Shown in pieces: positions 40,822 to 48,095 of a DNA stretch of 56,564 bases. Both the position numbers and the translations under genes were made by a program. Position 1 is the stretch's first letter. Every line of letters begins with the position of its first letter. The stretch is from a virus, in IMG/VR virus record IMGVR_UViG_3300008119_000546, positions 1 to 56,564 of that record. One strand, written 5' to 3'. The notes under the pieces were generated by a model. The model did no database searches. It saw nothing but the letters and a program-made list of their open reading frames with translations, and was not told the DNA's origin.

Positions 40822-42198
40822 TTAGTTTCTAATTATAAACGATTGTCCTAGGACTAATACGTCTGGGTCGGTAAAGAATCTATAAACTATAGAGCTTACA
40901 TCTACTGTATCGACTGACTCTACTGCCAGATACTTAATTTCTTCATCAGATCTGTAAACTATCTGATCTCCAATTTGTATGCCCGCTGGGGTAACAAATT
41001 TATAAGTATTTCCTCTGAGTGCTAGAATTTCTTCTTGCAAAGAGAATCTTGCGGTATCGTCATTGTTAATCATAAATGTTTCATTCTGCAATGTAGCTTG
41101 TATTGAGAATATCTTTGACTCAATTACTTTTGCGTTACCAAGATGTGTATCTTCCCAAGTTGCTGGGTCGTACTCACCTTCATTTGGCAATTTATCAAAT
41201 GACAAGCTTATTAGCATATCTCCAATTTTTATATCTTTAGCCATCTTATAGCCTTCAGATGTAAGTATTAAAGTGTCTTCATTTATGCAACCGAATCTTG
41301 GTGGGGCAAAGAACCCTGGTGGGAAGAACGGTGGGAAGAATGGTGGGAAGAACGGTGGGAAGAATGGTGGGAAGAACGGTGGGAAGAACGGTGGGAAGAA
41401 CGGTGGTGAGAAGAAGCTTGGTGGGAAGAATGGTGGTGAGAAGAAGCTTGGTGGGAAGAATGGTGGTGAGAAGAAGCTTGGTGGAAAGAACGGTGGTGAG
41501 AAGAAGCTTGGTGGAAAGAACGGTGGTGAGAAAAAGCTTGGTGGGAAGAACGGTGGGGCAAAGAACCCTGGTGGGAAGAATGGTGGGAAGAACGGTGCTT
41601 GTGTAGTAACGGTATTAGTGTTATTAGAAGCAGCTGATCTTCCGTTTGCATTGTCTGCATATACGTTATAATACTGAGAAGTATTGGCGGCATCATTAAT
41701 AGATGTTGATGTAGAAGCTGTATTACCAGATGTTCCATCGTTTCCAGCTACATAATAATTTGTTATTGCTGATCCACCATTATTTGGAGCTGTCCATTGG
41801 ACTGTATTTGCATTAACTCCTGCAGTTGCAGATGCAGCACTTGGCGCATCTGGTACTGTTGTGACTGTCACAGAATTAGATGCTGCAGATGGAGCTGATG
41901 TTCCTTCTGCATTTGTTGCTGTTACTGTAATAGTTGTAACTGCACCTACACCAAAACCAGTTATAGTTAATGGTGAAGATGATCCTGTTGCTGTGTGAGT
42001 AGTATTGTGTACGCTACAAAAACCAGATGCTGTAAATGATGTTGCGGCATAAGGCCCTTCAGGTGTAAACGTTACTGTAACTGCACCATTGCCATATGGG
42101 CGATTTGTGCCAACGTTTGTAGCTGTTCCTATTGTTGGTGCATAAGGGGCTAAAAAGTCATTTGATGACTGGCTCATTCTACCTACTTGTTTTGACAT
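40822..42198 (-). CDS. FN3 / Phe-Pro repeat / Hint-domain structural protein
   Basis: 458 residues. Two fibronectin-like beta-sandwiches (about 20-115 and 116-200: TVPDAPSAASATAG, NNGGSAITNYYVAGNDG). Then about 100 residues built only of FFPP, SFFSPP and GFFAPP units (202-302). Finally a Hint (hedgehog/intein) domain from Gly303-Cys304: GCINEDTLILTSEGYK, DIKIGDMLIS, IQIGDQIVY, ending FIIRN with terminal Asn. The expected block B TxxH reads TARF, lacking His, so autoprocessing may be altered or lost. Secreted or particle-associated fibre by context. Shine-Dalgarno GGGAGA. It immediately precedes the oxygenase operon. Confidence 0.8.
   Translation of the reverse strand: MSKQVGRMSQSSNDFLAPYAPTIGTATNVGTNRPYGNGAVTVTFTPEGPYAATSFTASGFCSVHNTTHTATGSSSPLTITGFGVGAVTTITVTATNAEGTSAPSAASNSVTVTTVPDAPSAASATAGVNANTVQWTAPNNGGSAITNYYVAGNDGTSGNTASTSTSINDAANTSQYYNVYADNANGRSAASNNTNTVTTQAPFFPPFFPPGFFAPPFFPPSFFSPPFFPPSFFSPPFFPPSFFSPPFFPPSFFSPPFFPPSFFSPPFFPPFFPPFFPPFFPPFFPPFFPPFFPPGFFAPPRFGCINEDTLILTSEGYKMAKDIKIGDMLISLSFDKLPNEGEYDPATWEDTHLGNAKVIESKIFSIQATLQNETFMINNDDTARFSLQEEILALRGNTYKFVTPAGIQIGDQIVYRSDEEIKYLAVESVDTVDVSSIVYRFFTDPDVLVLGQSFIIRN
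41293..41596 (-). repeat. Tandem repeat encoding FFPP/SFFSPP units
   Basis: On the plus strand the motif GGTGGGAAGAA(C/T) recurs. The centre holds five 30-bp units (10 codons, PPFFPPSFFS), flanked on one side by about seven 12-bp FFPP units and on both ends by GFFAPP. The units differ by a few silent or near-silent changes, which shows old, ongoing expansion rather than a very recent duplication. Confidence 0.95.
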
Positions 42199-42219
42199 TT
42201 ATATATCTCCCTTATCCTA

Positions 42220-44817
42220 TTACGCTGAAAGGTCTCCGAAGACCAACCATCCGCTTGAAATTTTTAATGCTGTTACAACTGAATTTGTTGTTCTGAACTT
42301 TAATCCTGGAGTTCCTACAACGCCGTTTGTTGAAGCAAATGATGCGCCAGTTCCAGTCTGTTGCCAGAAATCAATTGATTGTCCCATTGAATATCCTGTT
42401 GCAGGAAGAGTAACTTGCTGAGCTCCAGTTAAAGCTACAAATTTATCTTGTGAATTTAATGGAAGCACATCGCCAGCTGCAAGCCCAGTAAACTCTGTGA
42501 TAGAGGGAACTCCAGCTCGTGTCTGTGTTCCATCTGAGAACGCAATTCCTGCTGCTGCAACTGTTACTGTTCCAGTAAATGTTGGGCTAGCGATTGGTGC
42601 TTTTAATGCAACGCTAGATGTTATAGTTCCTGCAAAGTTGGCGTCATCACCAAGTGCTGCTGCAAGTTCATCTAGTGTATTAAGTGCTGCTGGGGCTGCT
42701 GCAATTACTGCATTTACCTGAGCTGTTGCATCTGCAATAGCTTCTGACTTAGCAGTTGCAATTGCAGAGTTACGACCTGAAACCTCTGTTGAAATTGCAC
42801 CTGAAAGTGCTGCTGCTGCTGTGGCTTCTGCTGCTGCTTGAGCTGCGTTGGCCTTAGTTGTAGCGTCAGTTGCTGCTGCTGCAATTGCTTCTGACTTAGC
42901 AGTTGCTACTGTTGTAGCAGTTGCAAGTACTGAAGTATCTGCGATTCCGTGAATATTGGTTGTGTCTGATTCGTGATTTGAAAGTGCTGTTGCTGCTGTA
43001 CCAATTTGTGTCTGCACAGAAGATGTAATTCCGTCTAGGTATCCAAGTTCTGTTGCAGAAAGATTTCCAATTGATGTTGTATTTGGTAGAACTACTGTGC
43101 CTGTAAATGTTGGAGATGCAATTGGGGCCAGCGCTGTTAAAGATTCTCCTAGTCCATCAATTTTACTTTGAGCAATTGCTGCTGTAGGGCTAATGTCTGC
43201 GTTTACAATTGTTTCATTTGTAATTTTAGCTGATGTAATTGCGCCGTCTACAATCTTTGCTGTATCAACTGCGCCATCTGCAATCTTTGTACCATTTACT
43301 GCTAAATCGGCAATCTTTGCTGCAAGAACTGCTCCGTCAGCAATCTTTGCTGAAGTAACAGCTAGAACTGCAATCTCGTCTGTAGTTACTGCAGATGTTG
43401 CTATCTTTTCTGTTGTAACAGCATCTACTGCAATCTTTGCTGAAGTAACAGCTAGACCTGCAATCTCGTCTGCAGTTACTGCAGATGTTGCTATCTTTTC
43501 TGTTGTAACAGCATCTGTTGCAATCTTATCTGCGGTTACTGCGGATGTGGCTATTTTCGCTGTTGTAACAGCAAGTCCACTAATTTCATTTGTTCCAACT
43601 GAGTCATCACCTAAATGTGATTGAGCAATTGAGTTTGCTGCAATTTTGTCTGATGTAATTGCTCCGTTTGCAATCTTAGCATTAGTTACTGAGTTAGCTG
43701 CTATTTTGCCTTCTGTTATTGCATTTGCTGCAACCTTTGCTTCTGTAATAGCTCCATCTGTAATTTTAGATGATGCTACAGCATTTACTGCAATGTTTTC
43801 ACCTATAATTGATGAGCTTGGAAGAACTACTGTTCCAGTTAATGTTGGATTATTAAGAACAGATTCTGTTGATTCTAGTCTTCCAACTGCTATGGCGTCT
43901 AATGATCCTTGTGTAAAGTTAACTGTAGTTGTAGGCTGTGCTGTAACGCCCTTAAACAACTTCCACTTATCTTCTGAAGCGTCACGGACAAATCCTGTGT
44001 GATTAAATACTCCAGTATTATGTCCAACAACAAAGCCTAAGTCTAACATTCCAGACTGATTGCCTTTTGCCATTAAAAGAAGTGTATCTTGAACTTCAAA
44101 GTTTTCTGTATTAATAGTTGTCATTGTTCCATTAACCGCAAGGTTACCGCTGACAACAATGTCGTTGGCAAATATGTCGCCAGTTGTTGAAATATCAGTT
44201 GTAAGAGAGTTCAAAGGAAGTTCTGATTGTAAAATTTTAGTATTTGAATCTAATGAAGCAACTCCACCAGCAGTTCCTCTATCTCCTGTTTCTAGGTATC
44301 CTGAAAGAGAATTGCTTACTGTATTTACTGCAGCATCTGTGTAATCTTCTGCTGCGTCTCTTGCTGCCGCTGATTTTGTAGTAGCATCTGTTGCTGCTGC
44401 TGCGATTGCGGCTGCTTGTGCTGCGCTAGCCTTGGTTGTAGCGTCAGTTGCTGCTGCTGCGATTGCGGCTGCTTGTGCTGCGCTAGCCTTGGTTGTTGCT
44501 TCTGAAGTAGCAAATGTTTTAGTTGAAACTACATCTGTATCAACAGTTATAGTAATTGTATTTGCTCCATCGTTATAAGTCTTTGTTAGTCCTGCGCCCA
44601 TTGTTAAGGCTGTGTTTATAGCATCCTGGGAAATTTCACCAATTGCTACATCTGAGTTGTTGGCATATGCTAGGGCTGTCCATGTAGCTGTTCCATTACC
44701 AAACTTAAATAAATTAGTGTTTGTTTCAACACCCATTTCACCTGCAGCTAATATTGGATTTGCTGCGGTCCATTCAGAGGCTGTACCTCTTCTTACTTGA
44801 ATTCTTACTGTTGACAT
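42220..44817 (-). CDS. Long tail fibre with Mtd-like N-terminus and 12-residue repeats
   Basis: 865 residues. The first 50 (VRIQVRRGTASEWTAANPIL, AAGEMGVETNTNLFKFGNG) match the N-terminal anchoring module of phage tropism determinants and fibres. Then come an Ala/Thr coiled-coil cassette (ATTKASAAQAAAIAAAATD), a beta module (GNLAVNGTMTTINTENFEV, SEDKWKLFKGV), and about 20 copies of a 12-residue repeat of the form KIATSAVTTDEI between 340 and 560. A C-terminal beta domain (GYSMGQSIDFWQQTGTG) follows. Probable trimeric fibre. Ribosome-binding site AAGGGG, extended -10 promoter upstream. Confidence 0.82.
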   Translation of the reverse strand: MSTVRIQVRRGTASEWTAANPILAAGEMGVETNTNLFKFGNGTATWTALAYANNSDVAIGEISQDAINTALTMGAGLTKTYNDGANTITITVDTDVVSTKTFATSEATTKASAAQAAAIAAAATDATTKASAAQAAAIAAAATDATTKSAAARDAAEDYTDAAVNTVSNSLSGYLETGDRGTAGGVASLDSNTKILQSELPLNSLTTDISTTGDIFANDIVVSGNLAVNGTMTTINTENFEVQDTLLLMAKGNQSGMLDLGFVVGHNTGVFNHTGFVRDASEDKWKLFKGVTAQPTTTVNFTQGSLDAIAVGRLESTESVLNNPTLTGTVVLPSSSIIGENIAVNAVASSKITDGAITEAKVAANAITEGKIAANSVTNAKIANGAITSDKIAANSIAQSHLGDDSVGTNEISGLAVTTAKIATSAVTADKIATDAVTTEKIATSAVTADEIAGLAVTSAKIAVDAVTTEKIATSAVTTDEIAVLAVTSAKIADGAVLAAKIADLAVNGTKIADGAVDTAKIVDGAITSAKITNETIVNADISPTAAIAQSKIDGLGESLTALAPIASPTFTGTVVLPNTTSIGNLSATELGYLDGITSSVQTQIGTAATALSNHESDTTNIHGIADTSVLATATTVATAKSEAIAAAATDATTKANAAQAAAEATAAAALSGAISTEVSGRNSAIATAKSEAIADATAQVNAVIAAAPAALNTLDELAAALGDDANFAGTITSSVALKAPIASPTFTGTVTVAAAGIAFSDGTQTRAGVPSITEFTGLAAGDVLPLNSQDKFVALTGAQQVTLPATGYSMGQSIDFWQQTGTGASFASTNGVVGTPGLKFRTTNSVVTALKISSGWLVFGDLSA
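44391..44497 (-). repeat. 57-bp tandem duplication in the alanine-rich cassette
   Basis: A stretch of about 49 bases beginning at 44391 recurs almost exactly at 44448, a period of 57 bp (19 codons, AAATDATTKASAAQ-type heptads). In-frame duplication lengthens the coiled coil. Confidence 0.85.
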
Positions 44818-44847
44818 TATGCCACCCCTTTAAATTGATATATTGAA

Positions 44848-44876
44848 ATTATAGCATTTAAACCTTTATAACTTAA
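44848..44876 (-). promoter_or_regulatory. Extended -10 promoter for the long fibre gene
   Basis: TGC-TATAAT (44853-44848) with a poor -35 TTAAGT 17 bases upstream (44876-44871). The leader of about 25 bases contains AAGGGG. Confidence 0.55.
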
Positions 44877-44878
44877 CA

Positions 44879-45241
44879 TTATGCTACTAATGCTCCTGAA
44901 TCAAACGTCATTCCAAACTCGGCGGTTGAAGGATCTCCTCCAGAAACATACTTGCTTGTTCCTGATGTTATGACTCCATTTGCCTGTACTATATATGTTG
45001 GCTGCCCATTGTAATCAATAGCCAGTCCGACATCCATAAATGAAAGCATTTCTGCTTCATTTGGAATTTCTGAATACAAAGCTATAGGCTGCCAAGTTCC
45101 ATCAATTTGGACTTGTAGCCTATTTGTTGCTGTATCAAAAGATATTGGGGCTGTTCCTAATACAATACTAGAGTCAAACGTCGCAGTGCCTGCTACATTT
45201 AACCCGTTCTTTACTCTAAAGTTCTTATTTACTGTTGCCAT
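44879..45241 (-). CDS. Short tail-fibre-like protein
   Basis: 120 residues. The N-terminus ATVNKNFRVKNGLNVAGTAT is almost the same as that of the upstream fibre (ATVTKNFRIKSGLIVEGTTG), a shared anchoring module. The rest is beta-rich (FDTATNRLQVQIDGTWQPIA). It may be a minor fibre or a truncated relative that kept the anchor and lost the shaft. Preceded by AGGGGA. Confidence 0.7.
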   Translation of the reverse strand: MATVNKNFRVKNGLNVAGTATFDSSIVLGTAPISFDTATNRLQVQIDGTWQPIALYSEIPNEAEMLSFMDVGLAIDYNGQPTYIVQANGVITSGTSKYVSGGDPSTAEFGMTFDSGALVA

Positions 45242-45307
45242 TTAAGTTCACATATCCCCTAATTGTTTTTGGTGGGGTTTTGAAAGGACCCCATACCTTT
45301 TATTTAA

Positions 45308-46423
45308 TTATTTAAGAAGTGTTCCAGATACTTTAACTGTTGAGTTATCTACTGGAGTTACTCTTATTCTTACATTTGAACCTGATACATCTGCTGTAAT
45401 AGTTCCTCTTGATCCATTAGTTCCGACAATTGCATATTCTGTAATTGCTACGTTATCTGATGCATCTAGTGTTATTAAAACTTCTGAAACTTCGTTATGT
45501 GTTGCGTTATCAATCTTAACAAGAACCTTAGCTGAGCGATAGTCTGCCTTTGCCCACTCATAAGCTGTTCCAGCAACTGATGCTGTTCCAGAAGATGAAG
45601 CCGCAAACTGCTTGGCTTGATCATTTACGTTTAACGCTGTAAATGCTGTTGTTCCTGCTTGCTGTGCTGCATTGGCTGCTGCTGCAGTTGCTTCCGCTGC
45701 TGCTTGAGCGGCGTTAGCCTTAGTTGTAGCGTCTGTTGCAGCGGCTGCTTGAGCGGCGTTAGCTTTAGTTGTAGCGTCAGCTGCTGCTGTCGCTACTGAT
45801 GCTGCGTCACCTGATACTCTAAGAGTGGCTTCTGCTGCTACCTTAGATGTTGCGTCAGCTGATGCTGTGGCTTCTGCTGCTGCTTGAGCTGCGTTGGCTT
45901 TTGATGTTGCATCTGCTGATGCATTTGAAGCGGCAGTTGCAAGACTTGCAGTAACATCGGCTGCATTAGCCTTTGTTCCCAAAGCTGTTGTAATAGTTGT
46001 TGTGTAATTAGCATCGTCATTAATTGCTGCTGCTAATTCATTTAATGTATTAAGAAGTGCTGGTGCACCGTCTACTAATGAATCTACTGCAGTTGAAATT
46101 GCTGTGTTACGATTTGAAACTTCTGTTGAAATTGCTGCTGTAAGTGCTGCTGCTGCAGTTGCTTCCGCTGCTGTCTTGGCTGCATTAGCCTTAGCTGTTG
46201 CATCTGCTGATGCATTTGAAGCGGCAGTTGCAAGACTTGCAGTAACATCGGCTGCATTAGCCTTTGTTCCCAAAGCTGTCTGTTGCTGCTGCAGAGATTG
46301 CTGCAGATTGTGCTGCATTAGCCTTTGAAGTAGCGTCTGTTGCTGCTGTGGCAACGGCTGCGTTGGCCTTGGTTGTTGCGTCTGCTGCTGCTGCAGTTTC
46401 AGCTGCTGTCTTAGCAGTTGCAA
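45308..46423 (-). CDS. Tail fibre, C-terminal part behind a +1 frame break
   Basis: The open frame begins at 46423, but its first ~50 codons (Gln/Leu-rich) are the upstream fibre read out of frame. Fibre-like sequence starts near 46275 with TALGTKANAADVTASLATAA. It consists of Ala/Thr-rich coiled coil and ends in a beta domain (SAKVLVKIDNATHNEVSEVL ... VRIRVTPVDNS) resembling the end of the 185-residue protein at 46804. The break lies exactly at the edge of an 84-bp direct repeat. With the upstream frame it would make one fibre of about 490 residues. Confidence 0.65.
   Translation of the reverse strand: MQLLRQQLKLQQQQTQQPRPTQPLPQQQQTLLQRLMQHNLQQSLQQQQTALGTKANAADVTASLATAASNASADATAKANAAKTAAEATAAAALTAAISTEVSNRNTAISTAVDSLVDGAPALLNTLNELAAAINDDANYTTTITTALGTKANAADVTASLATAASNASADATSKANAAQAAAEATASADATSKVAAEATLRVSGDAASVATAAADATTKANAAQAAAATDATTKANAAQAAAEATAAAANAAQQAGTTAFTALNVNDQAKQFAASSSGTASVAGTAYEWAKADYRSAKVLVKIDNATHNEVSEVLITLDASDNVAITEYAIVGTNGSRGTITADVSGSNVRIRVTPVDNSTVKVSGTLLK
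45905..45988 (-). repeat. 84-bp direct repeat, copy 1
   Basis: Identical to 46196-46279. Encodes TALGTKANAADVTASLATAA and onward in the fibre. Copy 1 is in frame with its surroundings on both sides. Confidence 0.9.
46196..46279 (-). repeat. 84-bp direct repeat, copy 2, at a frame break
   Basis: Identical to 45905-45988. On its upstream side (minus strand) the fibre reading frame shifts by +1 within a few bases of the repeat edge. Confidence 0.9.
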
Positions 46424-46775
46424 TATTTGTTGTTACTGTTCCAAGAAGTGCTGTGTCTGCTGATGTAGCAAATGCTTGGGCTGCAGATTGTGCTGCTGCT
46501 GATTTGTTAGTGGCATCTGTTGCAGCGGCTGCTTGAGCTGCTGAAGCTGATCCGTATGAATCAAATGTATTAGGCTTTACTGTAAGATTGCCTGCACCAT
46601 CGACTGCAAAGGTTCCTGCGTCTACAGATTTTACAAGAGTGGCACCGCCAACAAGGTTGAGAATATAAGCATTCCCGCCTGTTTCTGTAAGTATGTTTTG
46701 GCCATTGATTGTACCTGTAGTACCTTCAACTATAAGGCCCGATTTAATTCTAAAGTTTTTTGTTACTGTTGCCAT
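46257..46775 (-). CDS. Tail fibre, N-terminal part
   Basis: 172 residues. Shared N-terminal anchor (ATVTKNFRIKSGLIVEGTTG), a short beta part (NAYILNLVGGATLVKSVDAG), then Ala/Thr coiled coil (ATDATNKSAAAQSAAQAFA). It stops abnormally with SFGNKG after a +1 shift; the continuation is in the frame of the next entry. Removing one base (the A in CAGACAG near 46279) would restore the coiled-coil sequence. Ribosome-binding site GAGGAG. Confidence 0.7.
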   Translation of the reverse strand: MATVTKNFRIKSGLIVEGTTGTINGQNILTETGGNAYILNLVGGATLVKSVDAGTFAVDGAGNLTVKPNTFDSYGSASAAQAAAATDATNKSAAAQSAAQAFATSADTALLGTVTTNIATAKTAAETAAAADATTKANAAVATAATDATSKANAAQSAAISAAATDSFGNKG

Positions 46776-46803
46776 TTATATGACTCCTCTTGTTGCTTTT
46801 TTG

Positions 46804-47361
46804 TTATGCTTTAAGCGCTGTTCTGACATATCTAACTGAGATTGAACCAGAAACAGGGGTTACTCTTAGACTAATTATACCTGAGTTTTCTTCAAAGGTA
46901 TAAGTAAATATGCTGTTGCTTGTGTTTGAGATAATGTTTGCTTCTGAAACCATTATGTTTGTTCCATCGTGGGAAACAAGAATCTCTGATGTATAAACAT
47001 CGGATCCTTTTGTCACCTGAATGTTATATTTAGCGGTTCTCCATGTGTTTTTTGCAAAGGAGTCTACGTTTGTAGGGTTTTCAATACCATAGACTGCTAG
47101 ATCGTTGTTGCCCTCTAATCCTAAAAGCTCTTGTATTGTATCTGTGCTATTTTCTAGATCATTCAATACTGTTTCAATAGTTGAAACTTTGTATGTTAGT
47201 GATGCTGGATCTGTTGAACCGTTTACGCCAACTTTTGTTTCTAACGCTTCAATAGCATCATTTGCATTAGTGTGCTGTTCGGAATGAGACGGTGACGCTA
47301 ATGTATCTGACCCGCTTGGATTAACAAGCTGATCTATGTTATTTGGATAACTGGTGGCCAT
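46804..47361 (-). CDS. Tail-associated protein with shared C-terminal beta domain
   Basis: 185 residues. N-terminal helical portion (SPSHSEQHTNANDAIEALET) with a typical phage fibre phrase VGVNGS, followed by a beta domain TAKYNIQVTKGSDVYTSEIL ... ISLRVTPVSGSISVRYV. The latter is a paralogue of the end of the neighbouring fibre at 45308, so the two genes share a C-terminal head. Shine-Dalgarno AGGGGG. A TATAAT occurs about 40 bases upstream of the ATG with a poor -35. Confidence 0.7.
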   Translation of the reverse strand: MATSYPNNIDQLVNPSGSDTLASPSHSEQHTNANDAIEALETKVGVNGSTDPASLTYKVSTIETVLNDLENSTDTIQELLGLEGNNDLAVYGIENPTNVDSFAKNTWRTAKYNIQVTKGSDVYTSEILVSHDGTNIMVSEANIISNTSNSIFTYTFEENSGIISLRVTPVSGSISVRYVRTALKA

Positions 47362-47422
47362 GTGACTACCCCCTATGTGTGATTGTGTTACTTAGATAAT
47401 TATACCGTATAAAACTTTAATG

Positions 47423-47665
47423 CTACCACTTATTTAGAGGACATGTTGCATCCTGAAGTTTTGTTTTCAATGACATAAAACATCCACATTTTTTGCAGGT
47501 TTTAGTTAATTGAATTAGTTCGGGGCAGGCTTTGCAAATATCATATCTTGATTCTGCCAACTCTTCTGAGGCATAATTTGTATTAGGGTTTAAAAAGTCC
47601 CAGGGTTTTACTGATCTAAGGTTTTCTTTTTCTTGGTACTTTTCCCACTCTGTCTTTTCTGTCAC
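47423..47665 (-). CDS. Small cysteine-rich zinc-binding protein
   Basis: 80 residues. RYDICKACPELI, then KTCKKCGCFMSLKTKL and DATCPLNKW: CxxC, CxxCxC and a final Cys, a recurrent zinc-ribbon-like small protein of phages and some bacteria whose function is unknown to me. It lies amid fibre genes, unlike the other zinc proteins of the window, and overlaps the upstream gene by four bases (ATGA). Confidence 0.8.
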   Translation of the reverse strand: MTEKTEWEKYQEKENLRSVKPWDFLNPNTNYASEELAESRYDICKACPELIQLTKTCKKCGCFMSLKTKLQDATCPLNKW

Positions 47666-48057
47666 TCAAGCTCTCCTGGAATTATAAAGTCGCCATCAAT
47701 ATACTTCCAGCCTACACCAATAATTTGTGCATATTTGTGTTGTTCTTTTGTCCAGCCAACTAGTGTTGGATTTGACAATAAAATTGATCTAATTTTTTCT
47801 GGGCAAATAAGTGTGTTAACCACAATGCCATCTTTTATTAAGTCTACTGCAAATACTTCTTCAGAAGAATGCTCAGGATTATCTTTAAATTCATCTATTG
47901 TTTCCATTAAATCAGAAAACCATCTATCTGTTGCCATTGTTTCTACAACCGTGTCTCCTATAATGAATGCTAATGGCTTGCCACCCTCAATATTATTATC
48001 AATTCGGTTTTGTTTTATTCCTGGAGTAGACCAGTTTATTTCTGAATAAATTATCAT
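47662..48057 (-). CDS. Hypothetical protein, leaderless candidate
   Basis: 131 residues, unrecognised. Begins MIIYSEINWSTPGIKQNRID; the middle is acidic (TIDEFKDNPEHSSEEVFAVD). The C-terminus contains QHKYAQIIGVGWKYIDGDFI, similar to short phage proteins that end with W-x-Y-I-D-G. No Shine-Dalgarno is present; a consensus promoter ends five bases before the ATG. Confidence 0.65.
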   Translation of the reverse strand: MIIYSEINWSTPGIKQNRIDNNIEGGKPLAFIIGDTVVETMATDRWFSDLMETIDEFKDNPEHSSEEVFAVDLIKDGIVVNTLICPEKIRSILLSNPTLVGWTKEQHKYAQIIGVGWKYIDGDFIIPGELE

Positions 48058-48062
48058 AGTTT

Positions 48063-48092
48063 ATTATACCCTTTTCAATTCGTTTTTGTCAA
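48063..48092 (-). promoter_or_regulatory. Consensus promoter (TTGACA-N18-TATAAT), leaderless
   Basis: TTGACA (48092-48087), 18-base spacer, TATAAT (48068-48063), then five bases to the ATG at 48057. Begins four bases after the stop of the fibre gene at 48096. Confidence 0.8.
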
Positions 48093-48095
48093 TTA

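Noticed and set aside
41293-41596. CRISPR-like regular repeats
   Set aside because: Units are contiguous without unique spacers and lie in an open coding frame; no cas genes.
41273-41671. Plus-strand GGKNGGKNGG repeat protein
   Set aside because: Antisense reading of the Phe/Pro repeat; lacks start context and lies opposite a gene with clear FN3 and Hint domains.
45250-45300. GGGG...CCCC hairpin before the 120-residue fibre gene
   Set aside because: On the minus strand it is followed by CACCAAAAAC rather than a T-run; only a plus-strand terminator would fit, and no plus-strand gene exists.
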